This document shows, in pieces, positions 21,226 to 32,958 of a stretch of 64,000 bases of DNA. The notes beneath the pieces are model-generated. The model saw nothing but the letters and a program-made list of their open reading frames with translations. It searched no databases and was not told where the DNA came from. Each line of letters opens with the position of its first letter. Positions within the stretch are counted from its first letter, which is position 1. Position numbers and translations under genes: made by a program. The stretch comes from Schistosoma haematobium (taxonomy: Eukaryota; Platyhelminthes; Trematoda; Strigeidida; Schistosomatidae). The stretch spans positions 14,475,924 through 14,539,923 of the forward strand of contig NC_067202.1 of the NCBI RefSeq assembly GCF_000699445.3, in the 5' to 3' direction.

Positions 21226-21716
21226 GAGTGGTAAGCAGACAAACAAACAGGTATATTTAAACACCATTCAACATAGAGTTGTTCAACAGCTCAAATAAAA
21301 TGTAATGAAAAATTCCAGTTAATTTTTTTCTTCATGAGTTGAAAGATAAAATTATTATCTTAATACGGTAGCACTAAATACCATTGGATCAGACTGACTC
21401 AAATTCAGATTTGTGTAGTAAGAACAGAAGCCCTATGGGCTATGTTATTCCTTTTCTCGTATGCTTCTGTGAGTGTCCGGTCTCCGCTTGAAAGAGGCAT
21501 TTGAAGATGCGGACATCACTGCTCCGGGCAGCAGGTTTCAAGTACCTATAGCTCGGTGAGAAAACCTGTATGACACAAGTATTTTGTTCTTTCTTGGCCT
21601 TTCAACTCGCCTCCTATGTCCTCTGAGATGTCCCGATCTAGTAGGAAGAAAAAGAAAGAATAAGTTAGGTCCAAAATCATTTATCGGTGTTCTATACATC
21701 AAAATTAGATCATCCC

Positions 21717-22907
21717 TTAGTCTGAGGTAGGACAGAGTAAAGAGGTCCAGTTTTTCCGCCGCTCTTTGTATGGTAAACCCCGGAGTTCTGGAATTGCATG
21801 TGTAGCCGCCCTTTGTACTTTTTCCGGGATATTCGAGTCACCTTTTAAACAGGGGATTGCAACCTGAACGCAGTTCTCAAGTTTAGTTCTAACCAACGTT
21901 GTGTATACTGTAGTGAATATGGTAGTATCTAACTTAGTGGATGTCCATCTTAATGCCCAGGGGGTCCTAATCCCCTTAGCTGCGACCTCCCGGCAATGAC
22001 TCGTGGTCTTAAGATCATGACTCGCTGTCACCCCAAGATCCTTATTAGACCGGACCAGTGGTACAGGCACTTTACCTATGCTGTACGTATTAACCTTTAC
22101 ATCCCCAAAGTGCATGTAGACACACTTTGCTGCGTTGATAAGCATCAGCCGCTCTTTAGACCAGTTAATCATATTATTTAAGTCTGCTTAAAGTCCACAT
22201 GTGTCTGCGCCAGATTTTTACATCTTCAGCGTAAAGTAACATTGAGGACTGTACTATACTTGGGAGATTATTTACATACAGTACAAAGTGTAAAGGACCT
22301 AGGACGGAACCTTGAGGTACTCCACTAAGTACTGGTCTCCAGGTAGAGCACATGGAATTTATTCTTACTTTCTGTCTACGACCTACTAGGAAATCTTTAG
22401 GCTATTTTAAAAGAGGTCCGGCTATACCAAGATTTTCTGACTTCAGTAGCAGTCTATTTGTTGTCAAAAGCCTTACTGAAGTTAATGTAGACAACATCCA
22501 CTGAGTTTCCGTTGTCTAGAGCCTTTATCCAATATTCCCTTGCTGTAAGGAGGTTCTTTATACAACATAAATCCTTTCTAAAACCATGTTGTTTGCCGTT
22601 TAAGAGGTTTTTGTTTCCACAAATGTCATTATTCTTTCCAATATTTTAACTACAACGCTAGAGAGGTCGTTGGAAGTTGTTTTGGTCCTGTTTTATGTAT
22701 GGTAGTGACAGTTGCGTCCTTCCGGTCCATAGGTAACACACATAGGCCAAGCGACATGTTGAATATCACAATTAGTGGAGCCGCGATATATTGTTCAATA
22801 AGTCTCAAGATTTTGGGGTGTGGTTCACCTGGTACTGTTGACCTTTCCATGTTTAAGGTGCTAAGAGCCTTGAGAACATCGTCTTGATCGAAGTCCACCG
22901 CGAGCAA
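21717..22907 (-). pseudogene. Reverse transcriptase domain of ORF2, unit 1 (broken)
   Basis: CR1/Jockey-type reverse transcriptase in several frames. 22907-22650 encodes the fingers block, including FNMSLGLCVLPMDRKDATVT. Near 22500-22450 motif A reads VYINFSKAFD, with Asn in place of the catalytic Asp, followed by a stop. Near 22325-22265 motif B reads GVPQGSVLGPLHFVLYVNNL. Near 22240 motif C reads LLYAEDVKIW (YADD to YAED). 22172-21717 is the thumb (MINWSKERLMLINAAKCVYM through KVQRAATHAIPELRGLPYKE). Frameshifts, stops and changes at two catalytic positions rule out activity. Confidence 0.8.
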
Positions 22908-23198
22908 GTGGTTTGTTGACTATGTATTCGGATTCGGTTCTTTGTCTAGAGGAGGTTCCTGAGTGAAAACTGCCTCAAAATAGTTGGTCATAACACCTAA
23001 TCTTTCCTGATCTTCCTTTATCATATCAGATTCACTTCATTCTTTAATTAGGTTGGGAATCCAATGATGCATCCTTGTTCTGCAGTTTATATACGTGAAT
23101 ATTCTCTTAGGCTGCTTGAGCGAAGATTGTGCCAAGTGCATTTCATATTTTCCTTGAGCTTCCCGAATTTTAGTTATAAACGTGTTTCTTACCAATCT

Positions 23199-23903
23199 TC
23201 AGCGTTCCATCGTACCTGCTGTACCAAGGCTGATAGCAACATTCCAACATTTCTTTTGTCTCAGTAAACGTTTAATAACCCACGCTATCCAGAAATGACC
23301 GTGTTTCTTCTTCCTTTGGACTGTCCAGGGCATGTATGGTTGAGTTGCCTGATTGTATAACTGCCTGAAATAATTCCATACCTCTTGTACAGAAGCCCTT
23401 GAGTCAATTTCCGAGTCATCGGCTGATGCTGAGGAGTTGATTGCCTCCATATCTGCCTTCCATATATTTAAACGGGCCAGCGCAACTGTTTGACAAGCAA
23501 TCTCAGCCATGAATTTGAATAATATGACTGCACGGTCACTCCTCCCTAGTGGTGGGAGAAAATTAATTTGACTGGCGTCATCACCGTGTGTGAGGACTAA
23601 ATCCAAAAGAGAAGAGGAGGAGGTTCTTAAGTCACATCTTAAGGGATTTCTAATGTATTGGAATAAAGCTAAAGTAATTGAGGTTTCTAACAGTTTGCAG
23701 TCGAATGACGTTATCGATTACCCTACTTCTAAATTGACCCAGTTTATATACGATGCATTAAAGTCGTCTACTATAAGGCTTTTACCCCTAATACACCAGG
23801 ACCTAAGTTCGCTGAGGAGGACATCATCTACTACACATTCTGGACCACGATATGCTACAGCTAATTCAATATCTTGCCGTCTACATTCCAGCTTGGATCG
23901 CAC
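23199..23903 (-). pseudogene. Apurinic-type endonuclease domain of ORF2, unit 1 (broken)
   Basis: Two frames cover the C-terminal part of the retrotransposon endonuclease. Frame 23903-23718 has ELAVAYRGPE and LIVDDFNASYINW, where GDFN is usual. Frame 23606-23199 has MDLVLTHGDD and PLGRSDRAVILF, where SDH is usual. The catalytic His is thus Arg. The two parts are in different frames, so a frameshift separates them. All full units repeat the same text. Confidence 0.75.
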
Positions 23904-24400
23904 CAGTTCACGTATCTATAAATCATGTGCCACTGTCTCAACTGCTGGTATGGTTAAGTTACTTTTCGTTTACAGGATAACCCCGCCTCCCTAACGGACT
24001 AATCTATCAGCTCTACTGGATAAAAAAGCAGTCAACTGAAATTCATTATCTAATACGTCTGATGTTACCCATGTTTCTGAGACAGCAATAGCGTCCGGTT
24101 TTTCTTTATCCACCATTTTATTTAGTAGGCTGTGAGCATTTGTGTAGCACACCTTTAAATCTGTGGGGAACCTTCCCTTGCCACCCAGAGTGGTTTGGAG
24201 ATCGTTTTTCTCGGAACGTTTACAACATGGAAACCCTTAAGAACGAAGTTTCTTTCACCACTTCGGCGCGCTCCTTTATTTTCACTTCTGCAGCTCGTCT
24301 CTTAATACGATCAGCTAGGCTGATCCTCACTGATATATATTCCGGATCCGATCAGTTTAGGGAGTTACCTAGTATCATGTTTCTTTCTTCAACCGTATTT

Positions 24401-27253
24401 ATAGCTCGGTGAGAAAACCTGTATGACACAAGTATTTTGTTCTTTCTTGGCCTTTCAACTCGCCTCCTATGTCCTCTGAGATGTCCCGATCTAGTAGGAA
24501 GAAAAAGAAAGAATAAGTTAGGTCCAAAATCATTTATCGGTGTTCTATACATCAAAATTAGATCATCCCTTAGTCTGAGGTAGGACAGAGTAAAGAGGTC
24601 CAGTTTTTCCGCCGCTCTTTGTATGGTAAACCCCGGAGTTCTGGAATTGCATGTGTAGCCGCCCTTTGTACTTTTTCCGGGATATTCGAGTCACCTTTTA
24701 AACAGGGGATTGCAACCTGAACGCAGTTCTCAAGTTTAGTTCTAACCAACGTTGTGTATACTGTAGTGAATATGGTAGTATCTAACTTAGTGGATGTCCA
24801 TCTTAATGCCCAGGGGGTCCTAATCCCCTTAGCTGCGACCTCCCGGCAATGACTCGTGGTCTTAAGATCATGACTCGCTGTCACCCCAAGATCCTTATTA
24901 GACCGGACCAGTGGTACAGGCACTTTACCTATGCTGTACGTATTAACCTTTACATCCCCAAAGTGCATGTAGACACACTTTGCTGCGTTGATAAGCATCA
25001 GCCGCTCTTTAGACCAGTTAATCATATTATTTAAGTCTGCTTAAAGTCCACATGTGTCTGCGCCAGATTTTTACATCTTCAGCGTAAAGTAACATTGAGG
25101 ACTGTACTATACTTGGGAGATTATTTACATACAGTACAAAGTGTAAAGGACCTAGGACGGAACCTTGAGGTACTCCACTAAGTACTGGTCTCCAGGTAGA
25201 GCACATGGAATTTATTCTTACTTTCTGTCTACGACCTACTAGGAAATCTTTAGGCTATTTTAAAAGAGGTCCGGCTATACCAAGATTTTCTGACTTCAGT
25301 AGCAGTCTATTTGTTGTCAAAAGCCTTACTGAAGTTAATGTAGACAACATCCACTGAGTTTCCGTTGTCTAGAGCCTTTATCCAATATTCCCTTGCTGTA
25401 AGGAGGTTCTTTATACAACATAAATCCTTTCTAAAACCATGTTGTTTGCCGTTTAAGAGGTTTTTGTTTCCACAAATGTCATTATTCTTTCCAATATTTT
25501 AACTACAACGCTAGAGAGGTCGTTGGAAGTTGTTTTGGTCCTGTTTTATGTATGGTAGTGACAGTTGCGTCCTTCCGGTCCATAGGTAACACACATAGGC
25601 CAAGCGACATGTTGAATATCACAATTAGTGGAGCCGCGATATATTGTTCAATAAGTCTCAAGATTTTGGGGTGTGGTTCACCTGGTACTGTTGACCTTTC
25701 CATGTTTAAGGTGCTAAGAGCCTTGAGAACATCGTCTTGATCGAAGTCCACCGCGAGCAAGTGGTTTGTTGACTATGTATTCGGATTCGGTTCTTTGTCT
25801 AGAGGAGGTTCCTGAGTGAAAACTGCCTCAAAATAGTTGGTCATAACACCTAATCTTTCCTGATCTTCCTTTATCATATCAGATTCACTTCATTCTTTAA
25901 TTAGGTTGGGAATCCAATGATGCATCCTTGTTCTGCAGTTTATATACGTGAATATTCTCTTAGGCTGCTTGAGCGAAGATTGTGCCAAGTGCATTTCATA
26001 TTTTCCTTGAGCTTCCCGAATTTTAGTTATAAACGTGTTTCTTACCAATCTTCAGCGTTCCATCGTACCTGCTGTACCAAGGCTGATAGCAACATTCCAA
26101 CATTTCTTTTGTCTCAGTAAACGTTTAATAACCCACGCTATCCAGAAATGACCGTGTTTCTTCTTCCTTTGGACTGTCCAGGGCATGTATGGTTGAGTTG
26201 CCTGATTGTATAACTGCCTGAAATAATTCCATACCTCTTGTACAGAAGCCCTTGAGTCAATTTCCGAGTCATCGGCTGATGCTGAGGAGTTGATTGCCTC
26301 CATATCTGCCTTCCATATATTTAAACGGGCCAGCGCAACTGTTTGACAAGCAATCTCAGCCATGAATTTGAATAATATGACTGCACGGTCACTCCTCCCT
26401 AGTGGTGGGAGAAAATTAATTTGACTGGCGTCATCACCGTGTGTGAGGACTAAATCCAAAAGAGAAGAGGAGGAGGTTCTTAAGTCACATCTTAAGGGAT
26501 TTCTAATGTATTGGAATAAAGCTAAAGTAATTGAGGTTTCTAACAGTTTGCAGTCGAATGACGTTATCGATTACCCTACTTCTAAATTGACCCAGTTTAT
26601 ATACGATGCATTAAAGTCGTCTACTATAAGGCTTTTACCCCTAATACACCAGGACCTAAGTTCGCTGAGGAGGACATCATCTACTACACATTCTGGACCA
26701 CGATATGCTACAGCTAATTCAATATCTTGCCGTCTACATTCCAGCTTGGATCGCACCAGTTCACGTATCTATAAATCATGTGCCACTGTCTCAACTGCTG
26801 GTATGGTTAAGTTACTTTTCGTTTACAGGATAACCCCGCCTCCCTAACGGACTAATCTATCAGCTCTACTGGATAAAAAAGCAGTCAACTGAAATTCATT
26901 ATCTAATACGTCTGATGTTACCCATGTTTCTGAGACAGCAATAGCGTCCGGTTTTTCTTTATCCACCATTTTATTTAGTAGGCTGTGAGCATTTGTGTAG
27001 CACACCTTTAAATCTGTGGGGAACCTTCCCTTGCCACCCAGAGTGGTTTGGAGATCGTTTTTCTCGGAACGTTTACAACATGGAAACCCTTAAGAACGAA
27101 GTTTCTTTCACCACTTCGGCGCGCTCCTTTATTTTCACTTCTGCAGCTCGTCTCTTAATACGATCAGCTAGGCTGATCCTCACTGATATATATTCCGGAT
27201 CCGATCAGTTTAGGGAGTTACCTAGTATCATGTTTCTTTCTTCAACCGTATTT
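24401..27253 (-). repeat. Array unit 2 (2853 bp)
   Basis: It carries the same variants as unit 1 at the three shared sites (5 G, Thr, Val). Its EN frames are at 26756-26571 and 26459-26052, and its RT frames at 25760-25503 and 25025-24570. Confidence 0.9.
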
Positions 27254-30105
27254 ATAGCTCGGTGAGAAAACCTGTATGACACAAGTATTTTGTTCTTTCT
27301 TGGCCTTTCAACTCGCCTCCTATGTCCTCTGAGATGTCCCGATCTAGTAGGAAGAAAAAGAAAGAATAAGTTAGGTCCAAAATCATTTATCGGTGTTCTA
27401 TACATCAAAATTAGATCATCCCTTAGTCTGAGGTAGGACAGAGTAAAGAGGTCCAGTTTTTCCGCCGCTCTTTGTATGGTAAACCCCGGAGTTCTGGAAT
27501 TGCATGTGTAGCCGCCCTTTGTACTTTTTCCGGGATATTCGAGTCACCTTTTAAACAGGGGATTGCAACCTGAACGCAGTTCTCAAGTTTAGTTCTAACC
27601 AACGTTGTGTATACTGTAGTGAATATGGTAGTATCTAACTTAGTGGATGTCCATCTTAATGCCCAGGGGTCCTAATCCCCTTAGCTGCGACCTCCCGGCA
27701 ATGACTCGTGGTCTTAAGATCATGACTCGCTATCACCCCAAGATCCTTATTAGACCGGACCAGTGGTACAGGCACTTTACCTATGCTGTACGTATTAACC
27801 TTTACATCCCCAAAGTGCATGTAGACACACTTTGCTGCGTTGATAAGCATCAGCCGCTCTTTAGACCAGTTAATCATATTATTTAAGTCTGCTTAAAGTC
27901 CACATGTGTCTGCGCCAGATTTTTACATCTTCAGCGTAAAGTAACATTGAGGACTGTACTATACTTGGGAGATTATTTACATACAGTACAAAGTGTAAAG
28001 GACCTAGGACGGAACCTTGAGGTACTCCACTAAGTACTGGTCTCCAGGTAGAGCACATGGAATTTATTCTTACTTTCTGTCTACGACCTACTAGGAAATC
28101 TTTAGGCTATTTTAAAAGAGGTCCGGCTATACCAAGATTTTCTGACTTCAGTAGCAGTCTATTTGTTGTCAAAAGCCTTACTGAAGTTAATGTAGACAAC
28201 ATCCACTGAGTTTCCGTTGTCTAGAGCCTTTATCCAATATTCCCTTGCTGTAAGGAGGTTCTTTATACAACATAAATCCTTTCTAAAACCATGTTGTTTG
28301 CCGTTTAAGAGGTTTTTGTTTCCACAAATGTCATTATTCTTTCCAATATTTTAACTACAACGCTAGAGAGGTCGTTGGAAGTTGTTTTGGTCCTGTTTTA
28401 TGTATGGTAGTGACAGTTGCGTCCTTCCGGTCCATAGGTAACACACATAGGCCAAGCGACATGTTGAATATCACAATTAGTGGAGCCGCGATATATTGTT
28501 CAATAAGTCTCAAGATTTTGGGGTGTGGTTCACCTGGTACTGTTGACCTTTCCATGTTTAAGGTGCTAAGAGCCTTGAGAACATCGTCTTGATCGAAGTC
28601 CACCGCGAGCAAGTGGTTTGTTGACTATGTATTCGGATTCGGTTCTTTGTCTAGAGGAGGTTCCTGAGTGAAAACTGCCTCAAAATAGTTGGTCATAACA
28701 CCTAATCTTTCCTGATCTTCCTTTATCATATCAGATTCACTTCATTCTTTAATTAGGTTGGGAATCCAATGATGCATCCTTGTTCTGCAGTTTATATACG
28801 TGAATATTCTCTTAGGCTGCTTGAGCGAAGATTGTGCCAAGTGCATTTCATATTTTCCTTGAGCTTCCCGAATTTTAGTTATAAACGTGTTTCTTACCAA
28901 TCTTCAGCGTTCCATCGTACCTGCTGTACCAAGGCTGATAGCAACATTCCAACATTTCTTTTGTCTCAGTAAACGTTTAATAACCCACGCTATCCAGAAA
29001 TGACCGTGTTTCTTCTTCCTTTGGACTGTCCAGGGCATGTATGGTTGAGTTGCCTGATTGTATAACTGCCTGAAATAATTCCATACCTCTTGTACAGAAG
29101 CCCTTGAGTCAATTTCCGAGTCATCGGCTGATGCTGAGGAGTTGATTGCCTCCATATCTGCCTTCCATATATTTAAACGGGCCAGCGCAACTGTTTGACA
29201 AGCAATCTCAGCCATGAATTTGAATAATATGACTGCACGGTCACTCCTCCCTAGTGGTGGGAGAAAATTAATTTGACTGGCGTCATCACCGTGTGTGAGG
29301 ACTAAATCCAAAAGAGAAGAGGAGGAGGTTCTTAAGTCACATCTTAAGGGATTTCTAATGTATTGGAATAAAGCTAAAGTAATTGAGGTTTCTAACAGTT
29401 TGCAGTCGAATGACGTTATCGATTACCCTACTTCTAAATTGACCCAGTTTATATACGATGCATTAAAGTCGTCTACTATAAGGCTTTTACCCCTAATACA
29501 CCAGGACCTAAGTTCGCTGAGGAGGACATCATCTACTACACATTCTGGACCACGATATGCTACAGCTAATTCAATATCTTGCCGTCTACATTCCAGCTTG
29601 GATCGCACCAGTTCACGTATCTATAAATCATGTGCCACTGTCTCAACTGCTGGTATGGTTAAGTTACTTTTCGTTTACAGGATAACCCCGCCTCCCTAAC
29701 GGACTAATCTATCAGCTCTACTGGATAAAAAAGCAGTCAACTGAAATTCATTATCTAATACGTCTGATGTTACCCATGTTTCTGAGACAGCAATAGCGTC
29801 CGGTTTTTCTTTATCCACCATTTTATTTAGTAGGCTGTGAGCATTTGTGTAGCACACCTTTAAATCTGTGGGGAACCTTCCCTTGCCACCCAGAGTGGTT
29901 TGGAGATCGTTTTTCTCGGAACTTTTACAACATGGAAACCCTTAAGAACGAAGTTTCTTTCACCACTTCGGCGCGCTCCTTTATTTTCACTTCTGCAGCT
30001 CGTCTCTTAATACGATCAGCTAGGCTGATCCTCACTGATATATATTCCGGATCCGATCAGTTTAGGGAGTTACCTAGTATCATGTTTCTTTCTTCAACCG
30101 TATTT
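27254..30105 (-). repeat. Array unit 3 (2852 bp)
   Basis: It has four Gs in the run near 27666, A at 27732 (Ile in the thumb) and T at the EN-side site. The one-base loss truncates the thumb frame to 27877-27656. Confidence 0.9.
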
Positions 30106-32958
30106 ATAGCTCGGTGAGAAAACCTGTATGACACAAGTATTTTGTTCTTTCTTGGCCTTTCAACTCGCCTCCTATGTCCTCTGAGATGTCCCGATCTAGT
30201 AGGAAGAAAAAGAAAGAATAAGTTAGGTCCAAAATCATTTATCGGTGTTCTATACATCAAAATTAGATCATCCCTTAGTCTGAGGTAGGACAGAGTAAAG
30301 AGGTCCAGTTTTTCCGCCGCTCTTTGTATGGTAAACCCCGGAGTTCTGGAATTGCATGTGTAGCCGCCCTTTGTACTTTTTCCGGGATATTCGAGTCACC
30401 TTTTAAACAGGGGATTGCAACCTGAACGCAGTTCTCAAGTTTAGTTCTAACCAACGTTGTGTATACTGTAGTGAATATGGTAGTATCTAACTTAGTGGAT
30501 GTCCATCTTAATGCCCAGGGGGTCCTAATCCCCTTAGCTGCGACCTCCCGGCAATGACTCGTGGTCTTAAGATCATGACTCGCTGTCACCCCAAGATCCT
30601 TATTAGACCGGACCAGTGGTACAGGCACTTTACCTATGCTGTACGTATTAACCTTTACATCCCCAAAGTGCATGTAGACACACTTTGCTGCGTTGATAAG
30701 CATCAGCCGCTCTTTAGACCAGTTAATCATATTATTTAAGTCTGCTTAAAGTCCACATGTGTCTGCGCCAGATTTTTACATCTTCAGCGTAAAGTAACAT
30801 TGAGGACTGTACTATACTTGGGAGATTATTTACATACAGTACAAAGTGTAAAGGACCTAGGACGGAACCTTGAGGTACTCCACTAAGTACTGGTCTCCAG
30901 GTAGAGCACATGGAATTTATTCTTACTTTCTGTCTACGACCTACTAGGAAATCTTTAGGCTATTTTAAAAGAGGTCCGGCTATACCAAGATTTTCTGACT
31001 TCAGTAGCAGTCTATTTGTTGTCAAAAGCCTTACTGAAGTTAATGTAGACAACATCCACTGAGTTTCCGTTGTCTAGAGCCTTTATCCAATATTCCCTTG
31101 CTGTAAGGAGGTTCTTTATACAACATAAATCCTTTCTAAAACCATGTTGTTTGCCGTTTAAGAGGTTTTTGTTTCCACAAATGTCATTATTCTTTCCAAT
31201 ATTTTAACTACAACGCTAGAGAGGTCGTTGGAAGTTGTTTTGGTCCTGTTTTATGTATGGTAGTGACAGTTGCGTCCTTCCGGTCCATAGGTAACACACA
31301 TAGGCCAAGCGACATGTTGAATATCACAATTAGTGGAGCCGCGATATATTGTTCAATAAGTCTCAAGATTTTGGGGTGTGGTTCACCTGGTACTGTTGAC
31401 CTTTCCATGTTTAAGGTGCTAAGAGCCTTGAGAACATCGTCTTGATCGAAGTCCACCGCGAGCAAGTGGTTTGTTGACTATGTATTCGGATTCGGTTCTT
31501 TGTCTAGAGGAGGTTCCTGAGTGAAAACTGCCTCAAAATAGTTGGTCATAACACCTAATCTTTCCTGATCTTCCTTTATCATATCAGATTCACTTCATTC
31601 TTTAATTAGGTTGGGAATCCAATGATGCATCCTTGTTCTGCAGTTTATATACGTGAATATTCTCTTAGGCTGCTTGAGCGAAGATTGTGCCAAGTGCATT
31701 TCATATTTTCCTTGAGCTTCCCGAATTTTAGTTATAAACGTGTTTCTTACCAATCTTCAGCGTTCCATCGTACCTGCTGTACCAAGGCTGATAGCAACAT
31801 TCCAACATTTCTTTTGTCTCAGTAAACGTTTAATAACCCACGCTATCCAGAAATGACCGTGTTTCTTCTTCCTTTGGACTGTCCAGGGCATGTATGGTTG
31901 AGTTGCCTGATTGTATAACTGCCTGAAATAATTCCATACCTCTTGTACAGAAGCCCTTGAGTCAATTTCCGAGTCATCGGCTGATGCTGAGGAGTTGATT
32001 GCCTCCATATCTGCCTTCCATATATTTAAACGGGCCAGCGCAACTGTTTGACAAGCAATCTCAGCCATGAATTTGAATAATATGACTGCACGGTCACTCC
32101 TCCCTAGTGGTGGGAGAAAATTAATTTGACTGGCGTCATCACCGTGTGTGAGGACTAAATCCAAAAGAGAAGAGGAGGAGGTTCTTAAGTCACATCTTAA
32201 GGGATTTCTAATGTATTGGAATAAAGCTAAAGTAATTGAGGTTTCTAACAGTTTGCAGTCGAATGACGTTATCGATTACCCTACTTCTAAATTGACCCAG
32301 TTTATATACGATGCATTAAAGTCGTCTACTATAAGGCTTTTACCCCTAATACACCAGGACCTAAGTTCGCTGAGGAGGACATCATCTACTACACATTCTG
32401 GACCACGATATGCTACAGCTAATTCAATATCTTGCCGTCTACATTCCAGCTTGGATCGCACCAGTTCACGTATCTATAAATCATGTGCCACTGTCTCAAC
32501 TGCTGGTATGGTTAAGTTACTTTTCGTTTACAGGATAACCCCGCCTCCCTAACGGACTAATCTATCAGCTCTACTGGATAAAAAAGCAGTCAACTGAAAT
32601 TCATTATCTAATACGTCTGATGTTACCCATGTTTCTGAGACAGCAATAGCGTCCGGTTTTTCTTTATCCACCATTTTATTTAGTAGGCTGTGAGCATTTG
32701 TGTAGCACACCTTTAAATCTGTGGGGAACCTTCCCTTGCCACCCAGAGTGGTTTGGAGATCGTTTTTCTCGGAACGTTTACAACATGGAAACCCTTAAGA
32801 ACGAAGTTTCTTTCACCACTTCGGCGCGCTCCTTTATTTTCACTTCTGCAGCTCGTCTCTTAATACGATCAGCTAGGCTGATCCTCACTGATATATATTC
32901 CGGATCCGATCAGTTTAGGGAGTTACCTAGTATCATGTTTCTTTCTTCAACCGTATTT
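30106..32958 (-). repeat. Array unit 4 (2853 bp)
   Basis: Same three-site type as units 1 and 2 (5 G, Thr, Val). Its thumb frame is 30730-30275. Confidence 0.9.

Larger units (their letters stand above)
17963..21325. repeat. Segmental duplication copy 1 (hnRNP K-like gene), ~3.36 kb
   Basis: It matches 54403-57765 at a constant offset of 36,440 bases. Inside the match I saw one substitution (20424 A versus 56864 G), plus a few at the very edges. Homology begins around ACATCCACATGAA at 17963 and fades after AATGTAATGAAAA at ~21312. Both copies have the same orientation. Confidence 0.9.
21548..24400 (-). repeat. Array unit 1 (2853 bp)
   Basis: The most 3' unit of the element. It has five Gs in the variable run, G at 22027, and G at the EN-side site. 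It joins the unique 3' flank at 21547. Confidence 0.9.
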
